In this document: positions 12,490 to 24,038 of the stretch, piece after piece | Layout: the number at the start of each line of letters is the position of its first letter | How positions within the stretch are numbered: position 1 is the first letter of the stretch | DNA from: Pinus tabuliformis | Taxonomy: Eukaryota > Streptophyta > Pinopsida > Pinales > Pinaceae | DNA: 64,000 bases | Direction of reading: 5' to 3' | Assembly (NCBI GenBank): GCA_031772625.1 | Contig: CM062820.1 | Span: 92,282,421-92,346,420, forward strand | Made by a program: the position numbers and the translations under genes | Notes under the pieces: generated by a model | Seen by the model: the letters and a program-made list of their open reading frames with translations, nothing else | What the model was told of the DNA's origin: nothing | Database searches by the model: none

Positions 12490-13763
12490 TGGAATTTCTA
12501 AATGAGATGCCAAATTAATATTTGACTGGTTTCAAGACTTTTGGCAGTGGGATATACCACAAAAGACTAAATGCTTTTGTTGGTTACTAATCCATGACAA
12601 AATTCTTACATGGAAAAATATGACTAAATGGGGCTCTATAAGCCATGGTAGATGTGTGCTCTGTCAGGCTTCATTGGAAGATGTCAACCACATTTTTCTT
12701 TCATGTCCATATGTTGATGTTGTTTGGAAGGAGGTTCTCCACATCCTTCATCTCAAGGATTCATGGAATTAGTCTTCAATCAGTGCTTGTTTGTCTCAAT
12801 GGTTTGCAAGGTACAAGGAATTGAGAATACTCCCATTCTATATAATTTGAGGCACATGGTGCTCTAAAAATGCGAATATATTTGATAACAAAGAGCTAGA
12901 TGTAAGTTGTTGTAGCATAAGGATTGCAGCTTTTTTCATGGAGAAAGGACCTAGCTCCAAAGAGGTTTATAATCGAAGATATGTTATAGGATATTTGGGA
13001 TAGGTTTCTCGCTGGCTTTTTTGATGGAGCATCATCTTCGGAGAGATAGCACATTGGGATGATAATTATTATGAGGCCTAGAGATTTTGTAAAATTTAAA
13101 TGGTTCGGTGGTTGTGGCTCAAAAACCAGATCAGATATGTTGGCTTTGTGGGGAACTCTCTTTTGTTCCAACTGGTTAGACATTACAGAAATTGAAGTTT
13201 ATGGTGACTAAGACAATTATGGAGTGGGAAAATCAAAGATTCTCTTTAGAAGCACTAGATCACTTCCATTGGATGGACATGATTCGTTCTTTGATTAAGT
13301 ATTTGGAAAGGATATATATCCAACACATTTTCAAAGAACAAAACAAGGAGGTTGATTAATTATCAGAAGAAAGATGCTACCAGGAACCGGGAAAAATAAG
13401 CTACTCAGTCTTCTCACATGGCATGCTATAGAGGTTTGGGTATTTATAAATTTAGAGGCATCCCTCCCACTTTTGGCTTATTTTTGTATTATCATTTTGA
13501 CAATTGTTGTTTGCATTAAATAACTTTTTTTTGGATAGAAGTGTGTTCCACAAAAGGCTCCATACCTTATCAATTAATACACAGTTTCTGGAGAATTCGT
13601 AGAAATATAGATATGGAATTTATTTTTATCAGGCTTCTTTTGATTTTTTGTTTTATTTAGTTATTATGGGTGGAAATAACTTTACTAGTTGAAGAACTAT
13701 GTACTTTGTAAACTTACTTTCTTAATGAAAGCGAGTTGTTTTTTTCTTTCTGCAAAAAAAAAG
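12490..13763 (+). mobile_element. 5'-truncated L1-type LINE: zinc-binding and RNase H end of ORF2
   Basis: This is the 3' end of a plant L1-type LINE. At 12,520-12,770 it encodes the zf-RVT zinc-binding region found after RT in plant LINE ORF2: 'WDIPQKTKCFCWLLIHDKIL', then 'RCVLCQASLEDVNHIFLSCP', with the Cys-X2-Cys and His...Cys ligands present. At about 13,015-13,370 a degraded RNase H follows, beginning FFDGASSS. The 3' UTR ends in an A-run at about 13,754-13,762. Several stops and frame changes lie within the RNase H. I could not identify a clean target duplication, so the left edge is approximate. Confidence 0.8.
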
Positions 13764-14289
13764 AATATATCCATTTACAATTGCAATTGGTTTCTTAATA
13801 TAAACCCTACCTTCTTATGAATTAATGTTGAATTTACAGACGAGTTATTGTAAAACCCTATAAATCATTCCTATAACAATTCTTTTTTTTAAGTATAAGG
13901 GAACCTTGTTTACAAATTTGCAACATTATTCTGCATTGGGTTCTTTAGTCTCTATGGTTTTAGTCCCTTAATTGTTCCCTTTTCATAAAAAATAATTAAT
14001 GCCTTTTTTCTCTTCAGAATGTTCTTGTTCTTTTCTTGATAATTTTTATTGTATAGAATTTTACCTAGATTTTGAATTTGTTACGGTTTTAATTTGTTAC
14101 TGGGATTTTCTTTCCTTCTGCATTGAATAAATATTTCTATTCTTTGTTAAAAGCAACGTTGTCTTGTTACATAGGATTTCAACATAGTGCAAGGTTTAGG
14201 TTCAAGGTAAATACTAAACAGATTATCCTCTTTGTCTCCTTTAATTCGTAACATGTATCATTTTTGTTTACAATTATTAACCTAGTGTT
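13764..14289. other. AT-rich, no feature recognised
   Basis: About 500 bp of T-rich DNA between the LINE A-tail and the start of the Penelope-like similarity. I see nothing coding. It may include the 5' part of the Penelope-like element, too diverged to read. Confidence 0.3.
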
Positions 14290-15210
14290 TCCCTTTCATA
14301 TTTACATAGAAAATTATTTTACCATTCTACCAAGTCTTTTTCCTTCTATGTTTTTGACTTGGCTCCTCAACAACTTATACAAGTTTTTGGAACATCTTAA
14401 CGAAATCTCTAATGACATCAAATTTACCATGGAACTTGAAGATAATAATACCATTCCCTTTCTGGATGTTCTTATCACCAAAAGAAAATATGGTAGCATG
14501 GGACATAAGTTATATAGAAAGAAGATTCACACTGACATCTATCTCCATGTTGAATCTCACCATCATCCCTTTCAGAAATTAGGGATCCTTAATAAACTAA
14601 TCACTAGAGCCTAAATATTATCTGACAAGGAGCATCTCCAACAAGATATTTACCACTTTACTAAGATTTTTCTTGATATTGGTTACAATTACAGTGACAT
14701 CTGCAGAGCCATCAAAAGAGCTAAAAATATCCCTCCTTCTCTAGATTCTCCTCCCCCTAGTGGAAAAGAATTCCTCCCTTACATTTGTGGTACCACTGAT
14801 GAATTTGCTAAGGTCGTTAAGAAAATTGGTATTATTACATTATTCAATCCCCTTGAAACCATCAGACACAAAATGAGATATGTTAAAGATAAGGTTTACC
14901 AATTCCAATTCAAAGGGGTCTACAAGATTAATTGTTCTTGTAGAAAGTGCTACATTGGAGAGATTGGTCAGTCATTTAAAATAAGACTCAAGGAACATGG
15001 GGAATACATTAAGAATGAAAGAATACACTCCTAAACCCTTGCAGAGCATTCATCCAAGACTAAGCACCACATGTGCCTTGAAGATACTAATATCATCACT
15101 AAAGAAGATCATTATTTCAAACACAAATTTAGAGAAGCATTGGAGATCATCAAACACCCAAACAATATAAACAAGCATGGAGGTGTTGAAGTCAGCATTA
15201 GCTAGATTCC
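14290..15210 (+). mobile_element. Penelope-like element: RT C-terminal part plus GIY-YIG nuclease
   Basis: At 14,300-14,612 the protein resembles the end of Penelope-like (PLE) reverse transcriptases: 'IKFTMELEDNNTIPFLDVLI' followed by 'YRKKIHTDIYLHVESHHHPF' and 'GILNKLITRA', the thumb region of that family. Downstream, 14,918-15,200 encodes a GIY-YIG endonuclease: 'GVYKINCSCRKCYIGEIGQS', then 'FKIRLKEHGEY', and the expected tail with 'IKHPNNINKHGGVEVSIS'. RT followed by a C-terminal GIY-YIG nuclease is the defining architecture of canonical PLEs. The upstream RT core is missing or unreadable and the frame is interrupted a few times, so the copy is dead. In plants, such elements are known mainly from conifers. 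Confidence 0.85.
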
Positions 15211-15237
15211 TTTAATATCTCATATCTAAAAAATTAT

Positions 15238-15840
15238 TTTCCTTTCTTCTCTCCTCTTTTATTTTTCTCCTTTTCGCTTCTCTCCCTCTCTTCCTTTTTC
15301 TTTCTCCTTCTTCTTTCTCTTTCTTTTTCCTTCTTTTCTCTCTTCCCTCCCCTCTCCTTATTTCTTCTCATTCTCTTATAATAACTTTATTTTTCTTGTT
15401 GTTATCCTCCCTTCTTTTTATTTTTCTTATTATTATTTTTCCTATTGTTTCCTCCTCTCATCATTTTTCATTCATTAATTTTCTTTTCTTATTTTATTTC
15501 TCCTTTTCTTTCCTTAACGTTTCTCTTTATTTCCTTTTTATGCTCTTTTCCCTTTCTTCTCTTTTTTATTATATTATTTTCCTTTTTCTCTTATTTTTCT
15601 TATTCTTTCATTTTTATTATTATTTTATTTTGTTGTTATTCTTTTACTTTTTACTAATACTAATATTTTATTGATATCTTATTTTAATTTTTTATTTCTT
15701 TGTTTTTATTTTTTTTATTTATTTTTCTTGTCTTTTTATTTTATTATGATTCTTTTTATTTTTGTTATGTTGACCTTCTCTTAGCCTTTCTTCTTTCCTT
15801 TTTGTATTTATTTATTTTGCTTTCCTCTCCTTCTCTCGAC
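15238..15840 (+). repeat. 600-bp pyrimidine-rich tract
   Basis: This is an almost purely C/T plus-strand segment immediately downstream of the GIY-YIG coding end and upstream of the hammerhead-like motif. Long open frames in it, such as 15,396-15,674, encode only Phe/Leu/Ser runs and are composition artefacts. It probably grew by slippage in the PLE 3' region. Confidence 0.8.
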
Positions 15841-15888
15841 ATATTGTCCTGATGATGAATCTTGTTTGCGATTCGAAACGTCGACGTA
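15841..15888 (+). ncRNA. Hammerhead-ribozyme-like motif of the Penelope-like element
   Basis: The core elements lie in hammerhead order. CTGATGA is at 15,849-15,855. Stem II is GAATC (15,857-15,861) paired with GATTC (15,870-15,874) across an 8-nt loop. GAA follows at 15,875-15,877, then a 3-bp stem III, ACG/CGT, with loop TCGA (15,878-15,887), and a permissible A at the cleavage position (15,888). One extra T lies between CTGATGA and stem II, and stem I pairing is poor. Hammerhead motifs with very short stem III are known from the terminal repeats of Penelope-like elements, exactly this context. Present activity is doubtful. Confidence 0.6.
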
Positions 15889-15949
15889 AAAATGGTTGTT
15901 ATGGAATTATCTTTGGATCATCACTCATAAAAAATTATAGAACATTCAG

Positions 15950-16642
15950 CTATCTTACCAGGTCGAATGTTCCTGTAACCCTCGGCTCCTTGCTTGCTTG
16001 CACGTGACTCCTAAGTTCGAGACAAACACCAATTTTTCCCAATATCTATTTTCAGTTTAGTAGTTATTATCATTAGTTCTCACTTCCTCACAAGAAGATT
16101 AAAACTACATGCTTCTATTCTTATTTATGTATTGTAATTTTGAGGGTGTTATGTTTAACCTAGAACTATTGTTAATTGACATTTAATAAGGTCATTTTCG
16201 ACCTACACTACTATTCAAGTCGTTTTCTTCTTAATGATATACAAAGCATGTTTATGCTTTTCAACCCTGTGACTATATAAATGCATTTCATATATTTATA
16301 CATTAAAGTTCTTTATGTAGTAATGGTATTTTATCTTATACTTTTCTATGCAAATTATTTTCTTGACGACTCGGTCTTTTAGAACTTATTTATAGTGTTT
16401 TCCATTCATTATTATCATCTATAAATTACAGTTATGCTAATGACTTCTTTAATAATTTTACTTACAAACCTACGATTCTCCTTTACGAATTTTGTTCCTT
16501 CACTTATTTCTTTTAATTGTTATAAGTCCTTACACGACTTTTAATTAAATTTTTTATTCACACACACACACATATGTGCAATTATATACACATATATAAC
16601 TTCTTCCCTAAGTTCTAAAAGCTTTCAACTCTTTGTATTGTT

Positions 16643-16703
<61 letters not shown>

Positions 16704-19190
16704 CTTTCTAAATTTTACTTTTATAGCAGTATTTAGCCAAGTAAATTTCTACTGCTTGTATCTATATAAAAATACAACTTAAATCCTACACTAAACTAGT
16801 CTTTCAATCAATTATACACATGCTTTTCTACATAAATTATTGTGTTTACATACTCCAAGTGTACATAACAAAAATAATTTCCTTAAGATTAATTACTACA
16901 AGACTTTATTTTGTACAAACACTTAGAGCATACATAAATGCATATAAAATAAGACCTGATAGTAAATAGCAGAACGTAGTATTGTTTTAAATCATCAAGG
17001 AAGTTATCCATAAAAGAGAAGTTCAAGGTACCAACTTGATAATTTTAAGTATGGAACTGATACAGTAATTCATTGGCTCCTCCCAACCTTTGATACTTTT
17101 CTCAACAGTATCCCCCCGAGCACTTTTTTCTGTAAGCAATCAACTTTGTTCACTTTGTCCTTTCTTTCTTTTCACCATATTAGTTTTGCGAGATTTTTCT
17201 TCTCAGCAAGATGACTCTAAAGTGGATTACCCTCTCTACTAGTTAGTTAGTAGTTGGTAACTACCTCCACCTCACCCAACAGGTGGCAGGTAGTTACTAG
17301 CTCATTTATGAGCTCCACTTCCCCGCTTTCCAAGAAAGCTTCATGTCTTTTAGGGAAGTTAATGATCAATTAATTCCATTATAATTTAATCATTTAGATT
17401 AAATGTCTGGGATTAATGAGTCATAATCAATATCAACAATTAACTTGTGGCCATAACTCATCTAATGAGTTATAATTGCAGTATCAATTCCAGATATTTA
17501 TTTTATTAACAACATTATAAATACAAGATTTATATCTAACCTTTATCAGTTTATCACATTGATAAACTATTCTCAAATAAGTCTTTTAAAGTTAAGAAAC
17601 ATTCATACTTAACCATAAATACAAATTTTACAATAAGAGCTTCAAGTCATGGGATATCAATATGGTTGTTATAATAAATAGTTATATATTATAACACTAA
17701 TGAGCATGGTTTTACAATGATTCAACAACATACTATATATTATGGTTACAACGATAAACCATGTATATAATATGGTTGTAACCAAAAAATAAATACACAC
17801 TATTTTTTTAATATTCCAATGTTATATATACACAAAGCTATTATCATTGTGATACAAGTCTTTTTTGGTTGTAAAATTTGTGTTGCCGAGGGCTTTTGAG
17901 CTATATGTTGACATGTATATTTTTTGTTAGTGGTTTTTGGAGCTCGGTTATTGTAGAAACCAAAGGATTTTTTTGGTGGCATTTTGGAGGCCACTTCCTG
18001 ATAGTAAAGAGATCTTTTGTAGCTCACTTTTTGGAGGCATTTTGTAATTGTGATTTTGGGGAGAAGAATAAAGAGGCAGGAACCAGAGACGTAGTCCACA
18101 CTGAACAAACTTCATTATCAATTGGTTTTGTCCTTGTTTTCTTCTTATCTCAATCTTCTACGTTTAGTTTTAATTGCAACTTCATTTAAAGCATTTCATG
18201 CTTGATTTAAGTTAATTACTAGTTTAATATTTGCCATTCACACTTGGACATTTTTACAAGCCAGGTCACTTTCAAAGATCCTAGATCAAGTTTAGATCAA
18301 TTGTCTAATAGTACCATAACATCTACAAGAAGTGATTTAAAGATAGCACATTTCTCAATTTTATACCTTGAAGGGTTCCTTCCCTCCTACATGCTCTTAT
18401 CATTTTACTTAGTCCTGCTGAAACTGTAACTATGGTCGGACTTCAAAAGGCATAGTTGAGTCAAAACAATTTAGTTTATCATGTCCCATTTGGACATTTA
18501 AAATAAATAAAATTGAATTTTTAAAAGTATGTTTTGTGTTTCCAAGTTTACCAAGTTGACCCTTCAAGTGTCAAATCATCTCAGCCTTTAGAGTCACCTT
18601 TTCGAATGAGGAAACAACTATTTACTAGCATCAACACTCCACCATTTTGCAACCAAATCACATCTCTTCTGTGGAGGAAAAATTGTTTTGAACCATGCGA
18701 AGTTTGTATTGTAGACCCACGTGAAGTTTATACTATAGAATCATTAGAAAGTTTGTACTGTGGAACCTTAGGAATTTTGTGACATAATCTGAGGATGAGG
18801 TTGGAGAAAAAAATTTAACCCTCTTGGAATACTGAAGCAAACCTCTTTGAAGACTTAATTATGGACAATTTGAGGCACCTTATCTTTGTGATATGTAGTA
18901 TATAAGGATAGACATGTGACATCTTGTGAACAGATCTATGGAGATTTTACTTGGGACTGGAAAATTGGTCTACTGATAAGGTTGGCTATGACTTGTATTT
19001 CTCTCTTGTTGACAATGATTCTATAAGGAAAGGATTAATGGGTTTTTCCCACTGTGGGTTTTCCTAGGGTGAAAATTGTCTCTTGTCTCTTGTGCACTAT
19101 GATCTCTATTCTCTTATACTTTAATGGTTAAATTGTTAAAGTATGATTGCTTGGTGAAGAATAAATAAAAGCTAAAATAACAATAACATC
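15950..19190. other. AT-rich region without recognisable gene
   Basis: About 3.2 kb with no coding sequence, RNA gene or element I can name. It includes a compound microsatellite at 16,645-16,703 and a short CA run near 16,559. Open frames on both strands at 17,800-18,190 overlap each other and show no domain or codon character. The stretch is probably decayed repeat DNA. Confidence 0.4.
16645..16703. repeat. Compound microsatellite (CT)n(AT)n
   Basis: About 17 CT units followed without a break by about 12 AT units. Confidence 0.95.
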
Positions 19191-21779
19191 TTCACAACTA
19201 TTTATCAAAATCGGAAATTCTAGCTTACAGTTGAATTTCAACAAGTCCTTTAACTACTATAAGGACTAGAAAAGGTGACAACAAACACCCATGCTTTAGT
19301 GTCTTACTGGAATTAAAAAACCCTGAGTTTGATCCATTTATCAATACTGGAAAATTAGTTGAGGATAATCACCTCACAATGCAATTAACCACCTAGGTCC
19401 TCGTTTTTATATGCATTAATAATAACCTTATAAACAACCAATTCACTTTGTCATAATCTTTTTATAGATCAAACTTCATCATTATTATTGGCATTTTTTT
19501 TAACCCTTAGAGAGTGTAGACCTTCTTGGGTTGTCCTTGTTGCACCATGAATTTGTTTTTTATGCAAAAATCAAAACCATTGTTTTTCCATATTCCTTTT
19601 GACAACATCCCCTTTATTCTGTTTGCTATTATTTTCACTATCATCTTATAAAGTGAATTATATCGTGAAATAGGTCTATAATCTTCTACGGATTCAACTT
19701 CATTATTTTTAGGAATTAGGTCTATAATTTTAGATTTCAAAGCCCATAATTTTTTTCTTAAGAACCTTGATTCCTTTGTTACCCTCAATAATTCTTCTTA
19801 TATGGAATTATAAAACCCTAAGTAAAATTCCACGGTCTAACTATTTGGGCCTAAAATTTTGGATTTTTCAAAGAAAAATAAAATTGATTTCATTTCCATT
19901 TGAATACTTCTGCCCTTTGATTTCTCAATATGTCAATCATTGAACATTATTTCGAAAAAAGTTGTTACCTTAAAAATCTCTATTGTATTAGAATTTGGAG
20001 ACTCTTAAATGAGGCATTAAAATGCCTTGCCCCTCTTAAAATTTCTTTAAATGTTCCATTATAAATCCATCCAATGTTTACAATTCCCATATAGTATTAA
20101 TTTTTTTGTGTTTGGTGAAGTTATAGAAAAAATCAGTGTTCTTGCCACCTTTTTCCAATCATATGGCTTTTCTTTTTAGGCGACAATTTTCCCCCTCTTC
20201 TTCCAATATTGTCCTTTTTATTTCTTCTAGTCTTTTGAAGTTAATTTTCTCTTCCTTTGAGAATATTCCTTTGTTATTCAAGTCATATGGAAATGTTTAT
20301 TTGTTCTTTTTTTTCAATCAACTCATTTTTTACTTTCTGGGATTTGTCAATTGCCCATGCTACCACCACTTTCTTGACATATTTTTAATTTTTTGCAAAT
20401 TGATACATTGCATAATCTCCTTGCATTGGGTTAAACTTTTTCCATGTTTGTATTATCACTTCCTTGAAGACTTCTTCCTCCCACTATGTGTGGGATAGTT
20501 TAAATGGTCCATCGAGTTTTAGGTATCTTTCTCCTATTAGAGAATGATTGGGAGATGATTTTATAATCCTCCTTCCCCTACCTATGATCTCATACCATAT
20601 ATTTCTTCTAGAATCTTTATTTACACCAAGTGGCTATCTAAACATTTTGAAACCCCCTTTTCCCACTCTAAAATTCCTCCATGTTGGAACCGATTCCTGA
20701 GATTCCACAATAGGCAACCCCAACTTCTCCAATAATTCATTAAAACAAAAATGTTAAAGGATCCAACCTAGCACCTTCCCCTCCTATTTCCCTTACTTTC
20801 AATGTTAGGTTTAGAATCTCTTATGATCACATTATCCTTTTTTACCTCCTCCTCCCTTTTTAAATTTCACGGGAAAGGATTTATATCCCCATAAGATCCA
20901 AATAAGATAATTAATAAAAATTCATTACTAAATTATTTTGCTTCTTGAAATATTTAGATCCTTGTATATAAGAAAGAAGAAGTCATAAGTTCCATTGACT
21001 CTTTCCAAACTATTACTAACCCCTTGATCTTTTGTATAAGTCAATTTATTTGAATCTTTAACCTTTTAAAATTGAAGAAATTATTCCAACTACCTAAATT
21101 CCTTCACACATGGTTCCTTGTAATAAAATGATATCTAACTTGTCCTAGGTTGGTAGCTCGAGTGGTTGGGAGCACAGTTTGGTCTCCCACCTACCTAGTT
21201 CAATTCCAAGGGAAATTTGACTTGTCACAATAAGGCTTGAAGAGTAGTGCCCCCACCCACGTGATGTCACAACTCTGCTAAGTCATAATTTATTGGTATA
21301 TCTAGCTTGTGTGAAATTGGATATACTCTTATGTTATAGTGGCTACTGGAATATTTGATCTTAAGCCTCACACAGGTTACTACAACATGTTATTAATTCA
21401 CGTGGTTAAGAAAAAAAAATTATATCCAACTTGTAAATAGAAAAACATATTTTGAAGCCTAATTTATCATGTACACCCCTCCCCCCCGCACATTCAGGGA
21501 ATGAATCTTTGTTGAGGCACCTTCACTAAATTCTTTCACTTCTCTAAGGGCCCCTCTGATGGTTAATTACTTTCCCTCTCGATCTTTGAATTGACTTTTT
21601 TGTTTGTTGGGATCACAAAGGGTTTTCTTCCAATAGGTGAAACCTTCTTAGGTTTAGTAGTCAACCCACCCTCTACCCCTTCCAAGATAGCTTCCTTTTG
21701 AGACCTAAGCAAGTATTGGGTTTGGTTCTTCCTTTTGAATCTAAGGATTAGTCTTCTATCTCCTTTTCTATGATATGGG
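19190..21779 (-). mobile_element. Old L1-type LINE, ORF1 end to RT (minus strand)
   Basis: Read on the minus strand from 21,779 leftwards: a basic region resembling an ORF1 C-terminus (21,520-21,779); 'SLNVRG', the likely start of the ORF2 endonuclease, near 21,490; late endonuclease/linker sequence at 20,500-20,700; 'RLKRKAIWLEKGGKNTDFFY'-like linker around 20,140; and RT at 19,190-19,800. RT motifs visible are 'DYRPISRYNSLYKMIVKIIA' (19,507-19,788), then DKVNW and 'GCLLSPF' further left. Stops and frame changes are dense throughout. The right edge is cut by a Copia LTR at 21,780, and a SINE sits at 21,144-21,421. The 3' end is not clear. This is the oldest layer of the nest. Confidence 0.75.
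21131..21434 (+). mobile_element. tRNA-derived SINE with target duplications
   Basis: The body at 21,144-21,421 opens with a tRNA-like head holding a box A candidate TAGCTCGAGTGG (about 21,153) and a box B candidate AGTTCAATTCC (about 21,200), the internal RNA polymerase III promoter layout. A tRNA-unrelated body of about 200 bp follows, with an A-run at 21,411-21,419. Flanking copies ATATCTAACTTGT (21,131-21,143) and ATATCCAACTTGT (21,422-21,434) match at 12 of 13 bases and are the target duplication. It lies within the older LINE and depends on LINE enzymes for movement. Confidence 0.85.
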
Positions 21780-21970
21780 TGTTAGGATATTTAGACACCC
21801 AAGAGTTGGTTAAGTTTAATTTTATTTAATGAGTTTATTAGGCAAAAGTGTGTTTCTCAATGTATTTCTTTAGTATACATTAGTTACACTTTAATATGAC
21901 GGTCATAATATGTTATAGACAAAGAGTGATCCAACAATTAATATTCTCCTTGATACGAATGACTATTGAT
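21780..21970 (+). repeat. Copia 5' LTR, left part (split by LINE)
   Basis: This starts TGTTAGGATATTTAGACA and resembles the start of the Copia LTR at 53,489 over its length: both have GTGTGTTTCT, a 'GGTCAT-ATATGTT-TAGACA' block and an 'AGTGATCC' block in the same order. The LTR stops at 21,970, where a LINE is inserted, and resumes at 28,400. It is inserted in an older minus-strand LINE. Confidence 0.8.
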
Positions 21971-22798
21971 CTAGGGACAATTGACGAATGAAATATGGAG
22001 CGGTCCTGCAGCTCAGGTACCCTGGTTGAGAAGGGTTAGGGTTTTCCCTCATCATCTGCTGCAGACACCATAGCTTCCCACACCCCTCGTATCGATGGTT
22101 TCACCACTACGTTTGATAGACTAACCATTCCCATGTGCACTATCAATTAGCAACCCTACCATCTCGCATTGTTGTTGTTGTTGTCTGCGGTATGTTGGCA
22201 ATGGATGCTAACGTGGTTGACTACTCGGAGGATCCAAACCCCACCAAATCCATCTGGATGAGCCCTAGGTCTGCACCGAAGTCGACGGATAATGGACCTT
22301 TGGGCATAGAATATCCAAATATGTAGGATTATTCTCACAGTCGTTCTGACTTGGGTTCTTCCTCGCTCCCCATTCCATTTGCCAACTTCTCCATCGGGTC
22401 ACCGGGTCTCGACTGTCCTCCCCTCTCACCGGAAATGCTTCACTATCTCGTTTCATGCATCCCACCGTCCCCTACCTTTAACTCCATGTCGTTGGTCTCC
22501 CCCCACCTGACTCCCCCCTCCATTAACCCTTCTATGGCCGAATAACCCTATTTTTTCGTCTGCCCTCCGCATGCAGCCGATTTACCCCCCTCCTCCCCAC
22601 CTCATTCCTTGTATACTCCTAGTTTCTCATCATCTCCATTTGGGTGTTTTGACACTCCTACAGTAAACCCTCACTCTGGAACCCCTCTATCTTAGAGGCA
22701 CATGGAGGGCTCATAGCACCCTCTTCAGGAACACCCTACTACTCTGCGAACTGACAAAGATAAAAAAACATAAGTGCGTTAAAGCCTCTCACAAGAAA

Positions 22799-23955
22799 TT
22801 GGAACTCAGTTTCGGTGTTGGAGTGCATATGGGGGAGGTGGTGGATACAACCAATAAGGTATTGGTTGGTAGGGTTCGAGGACGTGCTTACTCTATTGTC
22901 AGATTATGCCAATGGGTCATGGAAATTTGGGGGCATATCCTCACAGAACTCCCGACTGTTACTACTTTGGCTCGGGGGTGGTTCGCTCTGAGTTTTCCAA
23001 GAGAGGAACAAACCACATGGGTCTTGTCACGTTATTGGCATATTGAGATGGCTCCTGTTCTACTCAAGCGTTGGAGCCCTTTATTCGACCCTGAGCACGA
23101 ACAGTTGGGTGTTGGACCAATATGGGTCAGGTTACCGAGTCTCCCCTTCATTTTTGGTCTGAGGATGTTTTTATGCACATTGGGAATGCACTTGGAACCT
23201 ATCTTGATTTTGACAAGTCCTATGAATCAACCGGCAACAAATCCATGGCATGCATACTGGTTTATTTGGACATCAGAGAGGGATTGGAGGAACATATTAC
23301 TCTGCACTGGTGAAGATTCACTCGCATTCAGCTCCTGGACTATGAAGGCGTGCCTTTCTGTTGTCAGAGGTGTCATAAGGTGGGTCACCTATACAAGGAA
23401 TGCTCGTTGGTAAATCATGTTGTTTCCCCCACCAAAGCTTCGGCTGCAGCAAATTTGAGTAAGCCATCAACCACTGAAGAACCAACTTCACGATCTTTGG
23501 GGCTGAGTCACACAGCTAGCAGAGATGCACAGATCCTGGTACCGATTGCTCCCTGGTGTCTCTCTCCACCTATGACGAGATCCCAAGTTGCTGCCGCAGC
23601 TACTCGATCATCGAGTACATCTTCACCTCTCTACTTTGCATCTCCTTTTATTTCTTTTGTTTCTATTATGCACCATCATGTTGCATTTGCATCCATCCCT
23701 AAGATTTCATCCCCTCTTTCTTTCCCACTGGACTTGCACTCTCTGACTATCTCCACCACTCCACCCTCCATTCTTGAATTGTATATCAATCCCTTCCTGG
23801 AGATTCCTACCTCCTCTGGTCATTCCCACTCATACAACCTCCGGTCTAGGGTATCACATCCACCCGATCAATCTGGGATAGGGTTGATTTCTCCTCCTAA
23901 ATCCACCAAGTCCACCAGAGGTAGACATTCATTCATCTCCAAGGCTATCATCTAG
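22799..23955 (+). pseudogene. LINE ORF1: DUF4283 domain plus zinc knuckle
   Basis: ORF1 product of the 6.4-kb LINE, an RNA-binding chaperone-like protein in the family. The first part (22,799-23,120) carries the DUF4283 pattern 'VGRVRGRAYSIVRLCQWVME', then 'LARGWFALSF' and 'RWSPLFDPEHEQLGVGPIWV'. The reading then moves to another frame, where 'LPF/HFWSEDVF', 'GNALGTYLDFDKSY' and 'ILVYLDIREGLEEHI' follow at 23,122-23,313. The knuckle CQRCHKVGHLYKEC (C-X2-C-X4-H-X4-C) lies at about 23,362-23,403, and a Ser/Pro/Thr-rich tail runs to 23,955. Further N-terminal ORF1 sequence may lie at 22,135-22,545. At least two frame changes break it. Confidence 0.8.
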
Positions 23956-24038
23956 GCTGGGGTGGATGTGGCATTGGGTAGGAAATCCACACTCGACAGG
24001 GTTCTTAGAGCATCAAACACCCTCAATCGATTACTATC

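Noticed and set aside
15396-15674. Open frame rich in Phe and Leu
   Set aside because: Artefact of the pyrimidine tract; not a membrane protein gene.
17800-18189. Overlapping open frames on both strands, possible host exon
   Set aside because: No domain, splice or codon evidence, and no second exon found.
21144-21215. Possible functional tRNA gene
   Set aside because: Box A and B fit, but the cloverleaf is not convincing and the segment continues into a SINE body with an A-run and target duplications.
22156-22465. Minus-strand open frames within the LINE
   Set aside because: They lie opposite the LINE ORF1 region and have no domain.
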